Shown: piece by piece, positions 18,310 to 27,015 of the stretch | Position numbering within the stretch: position 1 is the first letter of the stretch | Layout: every line of letters begins with the position of its first letter | Assembly (NCBI GenBank): GCA_016841445.1 | Contig: JAENZD010000001.1 | Coordinates: 1,054,001-1,118,000 of the forward strand | Reading direction: 5' to 3' | From: Anaerolineaceae bacterium | GTDB taxonomy: Bacteria > Chloroflexota > Anaerolineae > Anaerolineales > Anaerolineaceae | DNA: 64,000 nucleotides | The notes under the pieces: generated by a model | The model's database searches: none | Told to the model about the DNA's origin: nothing | The model's input: only the letters and a program-made list of their open reading frames with translations | Program-made: the position numbers and the translations under genes

Positions 18310-19393
18310 ATGTCAATCGAATTAACTGAGCGTATTAATGTGGCATTTGAGAAATTGTTGAATTTACAGGAGCATCTTTGACTTAGCTGGTAAAAAGGAT
18401 GTCCTTCTCAATTTAGAAAAAGAAGCGCAAAAACCTGATTTGTGGAACAATCAAAAACATGCCCAATCGGTGATGATCCGCCAATCAGAAATTCGAGAAG
18501 AAATCGAATCATACGAAGATCTCAAAAAACGAACTGAAGATACCCTGGAGATGATTGAAATTGCCGATCAATCCATGATGGAAGAGCTCGAGAGGGAGGT
18601 TGAAAAGATCGAAGCAGCTGTTGATCATCTGGAATTAAAAACACTGCTTTCAGGGAAATATGATCGCGGGAATGCGCTGCTTGCAATCCATGCTGGCGCC
18701 GGCGGAACGGATTCTCAGGATTGGGCTGCGATGCTTGAGCGAATGTACCTGCGTTGGGCTGAAAGAAGGGGATACGAGACTGATATCCTGGATCGCACTG
18801 CTGGTGAGGAAGCCGGGATCAAAAGTGTGACCATTGGCATCAGCGGGCTCCTCGCGTATGGTTATCTTAGACCTGAAAAAGGTGTGCACCGTTTGGTACG
18901 GTTATCACCTTTTGACGCGGCACACAGGCGCCATACATCTTTTGCGCTCGTTGAAGTTTTACCCGAAATGAGCGATTTAGATGATGTAAAAGTCCCCCCG
19001 GACGATATTAAGCTTGATGTTTATAAATCGTCTGGTGCGGGCGGGCAAAATGTCCAGAAAAATGCGACAGCGGTGCGGTTAACACATATCCCGACTGGGC
19101 TGGTGGTCACTTGCCAAAATGAACGCTCACTTGTCCAAAATAAAGAAAACGCACTCCGTGTATTGAAAGCACGTTTGTTACAAATGAAACAGGAAGAGCA
19201 AGAAGAAAAGATTTCAGAATTAAGAGGTGAATATACTAAGGCTGAATGGGGTTCCCAAATCCGGTCTTATGTCCTTCACCCATACCAGATGGTCAAAGAT
19301 CACCGGACAAATTTTGAAATGGGAAATGCCCAGGCAGTACTGGATGGTGAAATAGATCCATTTATCGAGGCATTCCTGAGAAAGATCGATTAA
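18310..19393 (+). CDS. prfB: Peptide chain release factor 2, with programmed +1 frameshift
   Basis: RF2 recognises UGA and UAA stop codons. A 23-codon first frame starts at ATG 18310 (ribosome site GGAGGATGA) and ends at an in-frame TGA (18379-18381). The remaining 337 codons follow in the +1 frame, giving 360 residues, the normal RF2 length. The junction has the classical signals: an internal AGGAG just upstream, then CTT TGA C. The product has the stop-recognition tripeptide SPF and the catalytic GGQ in SSGAGGQNVQ. This is autoregulation, not a broken gene. Annotating only the second frame would lose the N-terminus. Confidence 0.96.
18368..18382 (+). promoter_or_regulatory. prfB programmed frameshift site
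   Basis: AGGAG (18368-18372) acts as an internal Shine-Dalgarno element. It is three bases upstream of the slippery CTT (18376-18378) and the TGA C stop context. When RF2 is scarce the ribosome slips +1 from CUU to UUU and continues, so the protein controls its own synthesis. Confidence 0.93.
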
Positions 19394-20362
19394 TTAATCC
19401 AATTTCCGGGCTAACTCAACCATTTCCATAGAGATTTCTTTTTTATTTGCAACCACTTCTTCAAGGGGAGTGGTTGTAATTTTTCCTTTATTTAGGCCAA
19501 CCAAAACGCCAAACTCTCCACGGTCCACAGCTTCGATCGCACCATTTCCAAGCCGGCTGGCAAGAATCCGGTCGAATGCACCGGGTTCGCCGCCGCGCTG
19601 AACATGCCCAAGGATCGTTGCCCTGATTTTGAAACCAAGCCGATCCCTATGTTTTTCGAAGAACTCGATCAAGGCATTCGCATTATATTTTGCACCTTCT
19701 GCGACGACGATAATCGCATGCTCTTTCCCATGTTCGTACGCCAAGTGTAAGGTCTCTGCAACTTCTTCAGGATCTGATTCAACCTCGGGAATGACAATAT
19801 ATTCTGCGCCACCAGCGATACCTGCCATGAGTGCTATATAACCGCAATTCCGACCCATGACTTCTAATAAAAATGCACGTTGGTGAGAAGAGGCTGTCAC
19901 TTTAAGGCGATCGATCGCTTCTAAAGCGATATTCAGGGCCGTGTCAACCCCAATTGTCATTTCTGAGCCATACAAATCATTGTCAATCGTTGATGCGATC
20001 CCCACGATAGGATAATCCAGTTTATGGAGATGATAGGAGCCAGTTTGTGATCCATTACCACCGATAACAACCAATGCATCAATCCCAAGTTGGCGCAAAG
20101 CCCGAATCCCTTTCAGGCGACCTTCCTCGGTTTTGAATTCCGCACAGCGTGCTGATCCAAGGATCGTACCGCCTTTTTGCAGAATCCCACCGACGTCGCG
20201 CGTGCCCATTTCGACGATATTGCCAGAAATTAGACCTGCATAGCCTTGTTTTACACCAAACATTCCCCATCCCTTGGCTACACCGCATCTAATTACAGAA
20301 CGAATTGCTGCATTCATACCTGGGGCATCACCACCGCTTGTTAATACTGCAACACGCTTCAT
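19394..20362 (-). CDS. pfkA: 6-phosphofructokinase
   Basis: The 322-residue enzyme phosphorylates fructose-6-phosphate in glycolysis. Conserved elements are the N-terminal TSGGDAPGMNA, LGSARC, the catalytic TIDND, SHQR and EVMGRNCG. The nucleotide/metal motif reads GGNGS rather than the usual GGDGS. The Gly that marks ATP use (Asp in PPi-dependent enzymes) is kept, while the preceding Asp (Asp103 in E. coli) is Asn. The ATG follows AAGGAAA. It is convergent with prfB, with the two stop codons directly adjacent and no room for a separate terminator. Confidence 0.94.
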   Translation of the reverse strand: MKRVAVLTSGGDAPGMNAAIRSVIRCGVAKGWGMFGVKQGYAGLISGNIVEMGTRDVGGILQKGGTILGSARCAEFKTEEGRLKGIRALRQLGIDALVVIGGNGSQTGSYHLHKLDYPIVGIASTIDNDLYGSEMTIGVDTALNIALEAIDRLKVTASSHQRAFLLEVMGRNCGYIALMAGIAGGAEYIVIPEVESDPEEVAETLHLAYEHGKEHAIIVVAEGAKYNANALIEFFEKHRDRLGFKIRATILGHVQRGGEPGAFDRILASRLGNGAIEAVDRGEFGVLVGLNKGKITTTPLEEVVANKKEISMEMVELARKLD

Positions 20363-20485
20363 TTTCCTTACTCCTTTTTCGTCATATCAGAGTCAAATTA
20401 ATTCTATCCTTATTATAATCTACTGCAGAAACGGATTATAATCATTAAAAATCATAGATTATTTTACTTGAGAAAGGTGATGTTT

Positions 20486-20974
20486 ATGAAGAAACTATTC
20501 AAAGATTTCCGAGATTTCATTTCACGCGGGAACATGATCGACCTGGCCGTTGGTATTATCATTGGCGCAGCCTTCAGTTCGGTTGTGAACTCAATTGTAA
20601 ATAACCTGTTGATGCCGCCTTTGGGATTGTTGTTTGGCAACACGGATTTTTCTGATCTGTTTGCTGTTTTAAAAACGGGAACCGAAGAACTACCTCCAGG
20701 TGCAACACTGGAAATGGCAGCTGAAGTCGGGGCAGTGACCTTAAATTATGGCCAGTTTATCACAGATCTGATCAGCTTTCTGTTATTAGCACTGGGTGTT
20801 TTCTTTATTGTCAAGGCATTTCAAACCCTTCAGAATCGAGGAAAGAAATCTGAAGAAAAGGTGGAAGATCCTACTGAAAAGACTTGTCCGTATTGCCAGG
20901 AATCGGTCTCGATCAACGCTTCCCGCTGTCCTTTCTGTACCTCCCATTTGGAAGCAACAATGAGTGAAGAATGA
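20486..20974 (+). CDS. mscL: Large-conductance mechanosensitive channel with C-terminal zinc ribbon
   Basis: The protein (about 162 residues) has the MscL core: FKDFISRGNMIDLAVGIIIGAAF (first membrane helix), a periplasmic loop, and a second helix around LISFLLLALGVFFIV. After the usual cytoplasmic helix it carries an extra CPYC-x(11)-CPFC zinc ribbon, not part of standard MscL. The ATG at 20486 is chosen over upstream TTG and ATG codons because GAAAGG is spaced about eight bases from it. The channel opens under osmotic downshock. It overlaps the next gene by four bases. Confidence 0.93.
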   Translation: MKKLFKDFRDFISRGNMIDLAVGIIIGAAFSSVVNSIVNNLLMPPLGLLFGNTDFSDLFAVLKTGTEELPPGATLEMAAEVGAVTLNYGQFITDLISFLLLALGVFFIVKAFQTLQNRGKKSEEKVEDPTEKTCPYCQESVSINASRCPFCTSHLEATMSEE

Positions 20975-21762
20975 TGAAAGATATCTTAGTTGCTATTCTT
21001 GAAGATGATGCATTTTCCAGAAATTGGATGGCGCTTTTAATGGTTCGAGACTGGCGAACCCGCTTAGTAGGTGAATTTAAGAACCGGGCAGAATTATGCC
21101 AATACTTGAATGACTACAACCCGGAATTTGATATATTGGCAATGGATGTTAATCTCTTCAACAAAGAATTTACCATTGATGAGGTATGTCAGAACCTGTC
21201 TGATGGAAATCGGGCAACAAAAGTACTGCTAACAGGGATCAAACCGCGAATGGATGTATTAAAACAAATTCACGATGAACGAATTTGTGGTTACGTTTTG
21301 AAGGATGAAGTCGGTTACTCATTAAGCTGGATCATTTCTTTTGCTTATCGAGGTCATTGGGTGCTTACGCCTGGCACGTTACACCTGGCAAATCAGATCA
21401 ATTTCCAACTACCGGCAAATAAGCTGATCCTGGATGGCAGGAGATATCTACCAGGGTTCACAGATCACGAAGCTGAAGTTGCCAGATTTGCATTCATCTT
21501 CAGTTCGGGCCGCCGCGAACTTGCAGATGAACTAAAAATATCTGAACAGTGGAGTTATGGTTTGATCAGTGAGCTTTATAAGAAGATGGGGTTAACTGAG
21601 ATCTTATCTGGTGAAGTCGATTTATTCTCTTATATTGGTGACAGTCCAGTAATCAAAAGCCATTTTGAGGAGATCATAAGCCAACTGGGGACTTCAAAGA
21701 AAGCAAAGGATCTGGAAACACTCGCATACCATTTAATCACCATGCCGGAAATAATAAATTAA
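20971..21762 (+). CDS. Response-regulator-like protein (receiver plus HTH-like domain)
   Basis: The 263-residue protein begins with a receiver-type domain. Acidic pocket EDD is at residues 11-13, a likely phosphoacceptor Asp59 is in ILAMDVNLF, then Thr in VLLTG and Lys in GYVLKDE. The C-terminal part (about 165-215) resembles a LuxR-type helix-turn-helix but is divergent. It is coupled to mscL by an ATGA overlap, and no histidine kinase is adjacent. A role in controlling transcription, perhaps in osmotic or envelope stress, is an inference from the neighbour. Confidence 0.7.
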   Translation: MMKDILVAILEDDAFSRNWMALLMVRDWRTRLVGEFKNRAELCQYLNDYNPEFDILAMDVNLFNKEFTIDEVCQNLSDGNRATKVLLTGIKPRMDVLKQIHDERICGYVLKDEVGYSLSWIISFAYRGHWVLTPGTLHLANQINFQLPANKLILDGRRYLPGFTDHEAEVARFAFIFSSGRRELADELKISEQWSYGLISELYKKMGLTEILSGEVDLFSYIGDSPVIKSHFEEIISQLGTSKKAKDLETLAYHLITMPEIIN

Positions 21763-21770
21763 AGGAAAAA

Positions 21771-21804
21771 AGAAGGGCTTAGTTTGAATTTAAGCCCTTC
21801 TTTG
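21771..21804. terminator. Bidirectional terminator between the response regulator and serpin genes
   Basis: An 11-bp perfect stem (AGAAGGGCTTA/TAAGCCCTTCT, 21771-21781 and 21791-21801) lies between convergent genes. It is flanked by A-rich sequence on the left and T residues on the right, so it can serve both strands. Confidence 0.85.
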
Positions 21805-21831
21805 ATACTGGCAGTTATTTTCTTACCTTAT

Positions 21832-23187
21832 CTAGGGCTCAGTTACCCGTCCCATAAACAGAATTGATCCAGTTGGTTGGTGTTGAATAAAAAACAAAAA
21901 AGGTCTGTCGATGACCAGGGACTTTGGCTCACCTGGCATAGCTGATTCTATTTTCATAATGACTGCTGTTGCGGCAGCAGCTTCAGTACCTTCCTCATCA
22001 ACGGTGATTGTTGCTTTGTGCAGTACCTCTGAGATGTAGAGCTTTTCGACACCTGTAATTCCAGAGAAATCAGCAGTTTCTGACTGGAAAGCTTCTGTCA
22101 TACCCAATGATTTGAGTGGACCGGTCGCATTGGTTGTCGTTTCAAAGTCGAATTTGGGCATCTCAAGATTGACAGCCTCAGAAGACATGTCCCCAATAAT
22201 CTCATTTAGGAATTGTGTGGACAATGACCCTTCGAAACCTTCATAAGCCCCGAGTTCTGGAACAAGGATCAGCATGTTGAAATCAGGACTGAGGTAAGGC
22301 AGTGCGATTGCGTTGAAACCTTCACCTTCCACATACTGGAAGTTTTCACCCATAACTTTCATCATTTCAACACTGATCTCGGACCCATCTAATGTTGTAA
22401 AAGGTGCTGCAGCTGTCTGAGTTTCGCTGAAAGGATACCGCCAGGATCCATTGAAATAGATGGCATTTGCTAAGACCAGACGGGTCAGGCTATCAATGGC
22501 ACCCTGAGGAATGAGGTCTTGAATTTTATCTTGGGTTTCTTCTTCAACCCAATCATTGATCGCAACACGTGAGGTTTCGGGGTTTTGGATAAAATCGACA
22601 TTGTAAATTCCAGCGCCATAATTGACAGCGAGGGTATCTAAAAATGCTTCTTTGAAATCATAACCGCTTTGACCCCAAATTGAATTAGCAATATTCAGCT
22701 CGAATTGGCTGCCTTCAACCTCCTCCATGTCCATATTTTGTGACGCCTCAATTTCAAGGAGTAATGCATTAATCGCGGCGTGGAGTTCTGTTTCAGAAAG
22801 GGTCAATTTTAGCCCATCCAACATCGCCTGCTCAGTTGTGGATTCAGCACCAGCCAGCGTCATACTCAGAGCGAGGGAGATGCTGAATGGTGAGAAGATG
22901 ATATTGCTTGTGCCATTACGAATCTGATCGTAGAATGAAAGGGCAAACTCGGTTTGACTCTGTGATAAAGTCTCAAGAGCCTCCGGATCTACCTGGGGAG
23001 AGGTTTCACGGCCAAGACTGCTTTTTACTAATTCTGTTTCTCCGGACGGCATGTCAGTCTCTTCGATGACACCGGTGGGTTCTTCCTGTCCACTTGGTTC
23101 AGTTGGTTCACCTGCATCCGTTGGTTGACTGCAACCACTGATCAGTACAATGATGATCAGCAGACAGGCCATCATAACTTTCTTCAT
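21832..23187 (-). CDS. Serpin-family lipoprotein (protease inhibitor)
   Basis: The 451-residue product has a lipoprotein signal (lipobox ISGC), a roughly 50-residue Pro/Glu/Thr-rich linker, and a full serpin domain from about residue 75. Serpin landmarks are FSPFSISLALSMTLAGA, LVLANAIYFNGSW, the breach region HKATITVDEEGTEAAAATAV (hinge) and the C-terminal DRPFLFFI. Counting from the hinge as in antitrypsin puts Glu-Ser at P1-P1', though the count may be off by one. The short-side-chain hinge predicts an inhibitory serpin acting on extracellular serine or cysteine proteases. The ribosome site is GGAGG. Confidence 0.93.
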   Translation of the reverse strand: MKKVMMACLLIIIVLISGCSQPTDAGEPTEPSGQEEPTGVIEETDMPSGETELVKSSLGRETSPQVDPEALETLSQSQTEFALSFYDQIRNGTSNIIFSPFSISLALSMTLAGAESTTEQAMLDGLKLTLSETELHAAINALLLEIEASQNMDMEEVEGSQFELNIANSIWGQSGYDFKEAFLDTLAVNYGAGIYNVDFIQNPETSRVAINDWVEEETQDKIQDLIPQGAIDSLTRLVLANAIYFNGSWRYPFSETQTAAAPFTTLDGSEISVEMMKVMGENFQYVEGEGFNAIALPYLSPDFNMLILVPELGAYEGFEGSLSTQFLNEIIGDMSSEAVNLEMPKFDFETTTNATGPLKSLGMTEAFQSETADFSGITGVEKLYISEVLHKATITVDEEGTEAAAATAVIMKIESAMPGEPKSLVIDRPFLFFIQHQPTGSILFMGRVTEP

Positions 23188-23259
23188 TTTTCCTCCAATT
23201 TATACTTTGTTACCTACTTATAATATGGACGTAAAATTTTTGAGAATTGTTCCACGACA

Positions 23260-23904
23260 TCATTGCCCAACCAAAATAACCCTGGCAGGGGAACCCTCTG
23301 ACCCGCGTAATAATAAAGGTAAGCAAAAAATCTCATATATGCCCTCTTCAATTGTTGAAAGATCGATTCCCTCTAATAAAACCACATTTTCTGATAGTAG
23401 GATTTTATGAGGACGAGTTGTGTCCGAGAAGGAGCCGATTGAGAGATAATCCACCCCGATTAAATCTAAGTTGAATTCAGCGAGATATTCAGCACCGCTT
23501 CTATCAAAACCAACGTAATCTTTTTGAAAGGTACCTGGATTATTGAGCCATAACTCTGAATTGCTTGTACGAAATAATAGCTTTTTAATCATTCCAATAT
23601 GATCTTTCATCGGGTGGGATTCAATCACATCTCTTGTGATCGTTTTAATCCCGTTGTCTAACCGCATCACGAGGGCATCGCCAACTAATTTTTCAATCGG
23701 GATTTGGTCAACTGTTTTTCCTGAATCGATGAAGTGTTTTGGTGAATCAATGTGCGTACCTGTATGAACACTCATCCGCAGCAAGGAGACATTCGATCCT
23801 TGACCGTTATGGATGGATGACACCTGCCGCAACGCAACGTCTGGATCACCCGGCCAAACGACCATTCCCGTTTCTGTTGGTATCGTTATATCGTAAATTT
23901 TCAT
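23260..23904 (-). CDS. Cyclase-family metal-dependent hydrolase (kynurenine-formamidase-like)
   Basis: The roughly 214-residue protein has the family metal motif HTGTHIDSPKHF together with a second catalytic region around VGDALVMRL. Members hydrolyse amides or cyclic metabolites using Zn or Mn. The start at 23904 is preferred over a codon six residues earlier because ACAGGAA is correctly spaced. It then begins 14 bp after the CapA-like gene ends. The substrate is unknown; tryptophan degradation genes are not nearby. Confidence 0.85.
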   Translation of the reverse strand: MKIYDITIPTETGMVVWPGDPDVALRQVSSIHNGQGSNVSLLRMSVHTGTHIDSPKHFIDSGKTVDQIPIEKLVGDALVMRLDNGIKTITRDVIESHPMKDHIGMIKKLLFRTSNSELWLNNPGTFQKDYVGFDRSGAEYLAEFNLDLIGVDYLSIGSFSDTTRPHKILLSENVVLLEGIDLSTIEEGIYEIFCLPLLLRGSEGSPARVILVGQ

Positions 23905-23918
23905 GGTATTTATTCCTG

Positions 23919-25625
23919 TCACGGTATTGGCGCATATTCGAAAATCCTGGAGAGTAAAGCAACCCTCTCTTCAGGGGTCATCGGTCGAGGCCGGGCATAA
24001 TCCTCCAGTTTGGCAGTTAGTAATTCAACGCTGATCAACTGACCATCATAAAAAATAAGGCGGTCGATAAACTCATCTCTTGTTCCGGGCATTAGCGTAT
24101 CACTGTAATATACAGCCATCTGGTCAAAAAACAGGTTTCCCAGTCCATAATGGATAAATGTTTCACCCTCAAAAACCATAATTTTAGGGGTGTGAGCCTG
24201 GCTGCCGTTGACGACTACCGCACCAGCTTGTGCTAACGCGCTGAAATCGGCTTCCATTTGAGCGCTTGGGTAACCTGTATAATCTTCCGCATATTGAACT
24301 GTGACAACTGGCAGATAACCTTTCAATCTGAGATCGGCTATCAACGCCTTCATCCATCCATAATCCCCACAAGGTGCGGAACCAGGCTGTGTATCCGTCG
24401 CCCAATCTCGAGCAGGGCCAACCAGGTTGCATCCAAGGAACGCAAAATTGTTTCCATGATGTTCTATTAGAGCTGGAGATTGCGCTTCAGAGATGTTCCA
24501 CCCACCGGCATATGTATGCCAACCTTCAGCTTCATACATTTCCAAGGTGAGATTTGCAGCAGGAACGCCATAATCCAAAATATGATTTCCGCTCAGTTCA
24601 ATGATGTCTGCGCCGATATTTTTAATCAAACCAATGTACTCAGGATCCGAACAAAATACCAAATCTGGTTGAACCGGATCTGGATAAGGGCAATTTTCAG
24701 AAAAAGGAATTTCGTTACTGATGTGGGTAATATCGGCATTAACCAGCCATTGCCGAATATCTTGACCCGGATAGTTTATACCGTTAGTTTCCATTTTATA
24801 TGCTGTTGCCCTGGTTAAGGCTGTAACCCCCGTCATGATCAAGATCGTTCTTTTCTCACTATCATAATTTCCTTCAGGAAATGAAAGTAATAAATCAGAT
24901 CGCTCAGTATCAAGGAAAATGTGCGCTGTTAAAGGATAGTTTTCAGAGATAAATTCATCATCAATAGGAGCCATACCATTGATCCGAAGTACCTTCCAAT
25001 GCTGGCTCAATTCTTCAAAAGGCATAATTGCAATAACGGGTTGGTTGGTTAGCGCGGTCATTTGAAGTTGGTCTTGTTCAACAATCTGGATGATTGATTC
25101 ATCAATCCAGTCAAAGAGGACTGAAATAACCGAAGAAGTTTCTTTGGTCATGAGTAAACCAAAATCTTCAAATCCAGGTACGGTTTCACCATGCAGGAAT
25201 GCTGTCAGATCATCCAAAGTAATATCATCTTCCAGCGTATAGAAAGGTGCTGCTAAGACATAAACCCAATTGGCTTGAGAGGTTGTTTCAGATGGGGCAG
25301 GAGCAGGACTTATCATAACCCGGATATCAGCTAAATTCTCATCTCTTGTTGTTTGGAATTGAGCCAGGCTTAACTGATCATAAAAGCTTTTCGGCAACCC
25401 CTCTTGTAAGAAAATCAAAGGGTGAAGGTTCTGCGAACTTTTCAATTCATTTGATTCACCTGTTGTTTCAGATAAATTTGCTGCTTCCGGGGTTAAAGTC
25501 CTCAAAACGCTGGCATAAATTGTTGAAAGGGGGGGTGGTTCCGGGGTGAGAGATGCCGGCATCGAACACGCGGTGATAGAAAAAATCAAAATAAAAACCA
25601 TACCAATGTAAAGCTGGTTGCGCAA
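23919..25625 (-). CDS. CapA-like lipoprotein with degenerate metallophosphatase motifs
   Basis: The 568-residue lipoprotein (lipobox SITAC) starts at TTG with GAGG upstream. Residues of about 60-250 look like a PstS-type substrate-binding-like segment (PFEELSQHWKVLRING ... YPLTAH). From about 255 the fold follows CapA/PGA_cap, the poly-gamma-glutamate synthesis family. SGNHILDYG is intact, but three expected metal-ligand motifs are altered. GDxMLxR reads GVTALTR, HWGxEY reads QYAEDY, and the first His of GSHPH is Gln (GSQAH). It may be a non-catalytic binding protein. Confidence 0.75.
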   Translation of the reverse strand: MRNQLYIGMVFILIFSITACSMPASLTPEPPPLSTIYASVLRTLTPEAANLSETTGESNELKSSQNLHPLIFLQEGLPKSFYDQLSLAQFQTTRDENLADIRVMISPAPAPSETTSQANWVYVLAAPFYTLEDDITLDDLTAFLHGETVPGFEDFGLLMTKETSSVISVLFDWIDESIIQIVEQDQLQMTALTNQPVIAIMPFEELSQHWKVLRINGMAPIDDEFISENYPLTAHIFLDTERSDLLLSFPEGNYDSEKRTILIMTGVTALTRATAYKMETNGINYPGQDIRQWLVNADITHISNEIPFSENCPYPDPVQPDLVFCSDPEYIGLIKNIGADIIELSGNHILDYGVPAANLTLEMYEAEGWHTYAGGWNISEAQSPALIEHHGNNFAFLGCNLVGPARDWATDTQPGSAPCGDYGWMKALIADLRLKGYLPVVTVQYAEDYTGYPSAQMEADFSALAQAGAVVVNGSQAHTPKIMVFEGETFIHYGLGNLFFDQMAVYYSDTLMPGTRDEFIDRLIFYDGQLISVELLTAKLEDYARPRPMTPEERVALLSRIFEYAPIP

Positions 25626-25762
25626 TTCGCCTCAAATTTTTATAAAATCATATAATCGACTGATACAATTCATCGATAAGCGCTTTTAATTATAATATGA
25701 TAGTTCCTGATAGGATTAACCGATATAATCATTATGATCGGTACCGAAAGGAACGCTTCGAT

Positions 25763-26917
25763 ATGAAAGATGTTGCAGTTATCGGAATTGGCCAAACGCC
25801 AGTTTCAGAACATTGGGATAAATCATTAAGAGAATTAGCTGGAGATGCAGCCCTGGATGCAATCAGGGAAGCCCAGGTTGCCCATGTCGACAGTATTTTT
25901 GTTGGCAATATGCTTTCAGGGACAGCGAACGCACAGGGGCATCTGGGTGCAATGATCGCTGATTGGACCGGCCAAAGATTTACAGAAGCTGTAAAAATTG
26001 AATCGGCTTGCAGTTCCGGCAGCGCTGCTTTTCGGGCGGGCTATTTAGCGGTAGCTTCAGGCGACATAGATATTGCGCTGGTTGTGGGGGTCGAAAAGAT
26101 GACGGATTCACCGGGAAATGAAATCACCGCAGCACTGGCAACCGCCGCAGATGCTGATTGGGAAGTTGATCAAGGGGTGTCGTTTGTTGCGCTGAATGCG
26201 CTGATAATGAAACGATACATGCATGAATATGGTTGGAAAGGCATTGATTTTGCTGAGTTTGCGATCAATGCACATGCTAACGCAGTTTATAATCCTTATG
26301 CCCGATTTCAAAAGCCAATTAATGAGAATCTATTCATTAATTCAGCGATGATCTGTGATCCAATAAACTTGATGGATGCATCACCTATAGGCGATGGCGC
26401 AGCTGCTGCAGTGTTGATCAGGCGTGATCAATTGCCTGCCAGTGCATCAAAAATACTTGTAGCCGGTTCATCCTCGGCGACTGATACGATATCCATTCAT
26501 AATCGAAAAACCCCTCTTTGGTTATCTGCGGCTGAAAAATCTGCAAAAACAGCCTATGAGCAAGCAGAGATCACCCCCAATGACATTGGGGTTTTTGAAT
26601 ATCACGATGCGTTCACAATCATGGCAGCGCTTTCTCTGGAGGCTTGTGGATTTGCGGAAGCTGGTCAGGGGCCCGCTTTAGCAAAACAAGGTGATATCAA
26701 GATCGCTGGCAGGATACCGGTGGCAACACGTGGCGGATTAAAAGCGCGTGGACATCCCGTTGGTGCGACAGGTATGTACCAAATTGTGGAAGTTGTCCAG
26801 CAACTGCGGGGTCAGGCTGGTGAAACCCAGGTGCCGAATCCAACCTTCGGAATGGCTCAAAATATCGGGGGCAGTGGGTCAAATATTGTTACGCATATTT
26901 TGAAAAGAGAAAATTAA
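25763..26917 (+). CDS. Thiolase-family protein (acetyl-CoA acetyltransferase-like)
   Basis: The 384-residue protein has the thiolase nucleophile Cys in ESACSSGSAAF and the C-terminal HPVGATGMYQIVE motif. EYHDAFTIMAALSLEACGF is typical of the archaeal/SCP-x-like subgroup. The long in-frame extension upstream is rejected because the ATG at 25763 has AAAGGAAC nine bases before it and starts the canonical DVAVIGIGQTP. It probably condenses or cleaves acyl-CoA thioesters. The partner HMG-CoA synthase or Zn-ribbon protein seen in archaea is absent. It is a single gene closed by a terminator. Confidence 0.9.
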   Translation: MKDVAVIGIGQTPVSEHWDKSLRELAGDAALDAIREAQVAHVDSIFVGNMLSGTANAQGHLGAMIADWTGQRFTEAVKIESACSSGSAAFRAGYLAVASGDIDIALVVGVEKMTDSPGNEITAALATAADADWEVDQGVSFVALNALIMKRYMHEYGWKGIDFAEFAINAHANAVYNPYARFQKPINENLFINSAMICDPINLMDASPIGDGAAAAVLIRRDQLPASASKILVAGSSSATDTISIHNRKTPLWLSAAEKSAKTAYEQAEITPNDIGVFEYHDAFTIMAALSLEACGFAEAGQGPALAKQGDIKIAGRIPVATRGGLKARGHPVGATGMYQIVEVVQQLRGQAGETQVPNPTFGMAQNIGGSGSNIVTHILKREN

Positions 26918-26927
26918 TGACCAAAAG

Positions 26928-26952
26928 CCACCTCAAAAGGTGGTTTTTTCTT
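26928..26952 (+). terminator. Intrinsic terminator after the thiolase gene
   Basis: Stem CCACCT/AGGTGG (26928-26933, 26938-26943) with loop CAAA, followed by a T-rich run, begins 10 bp after the stop codon. Confidence 0.88.
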
Positions 26953-27015
26953 TTTTGAAGTTTCAGCGCGAGTATAATTGTTTTACTGAGCCCTATTAAC
27001 CGGAAGAGAATTTAC

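Noticed and set aside
18310-19393. prfB TGA as selenocysteine or as a frameshift mutation
   Set aside because: The AGGAG-CTT-TGA-C context is the well-known RF2 autoregulatory frameshift, and the downstream protein is in the +1 frame.
19394-20362. PfkA as a pyrophosphate-dependent enzyme
   Set aside because: PPi enzymes have Asp after GGD; this protein keeps Gly at that position, so ATP use is predicted despite the D-to-N change.
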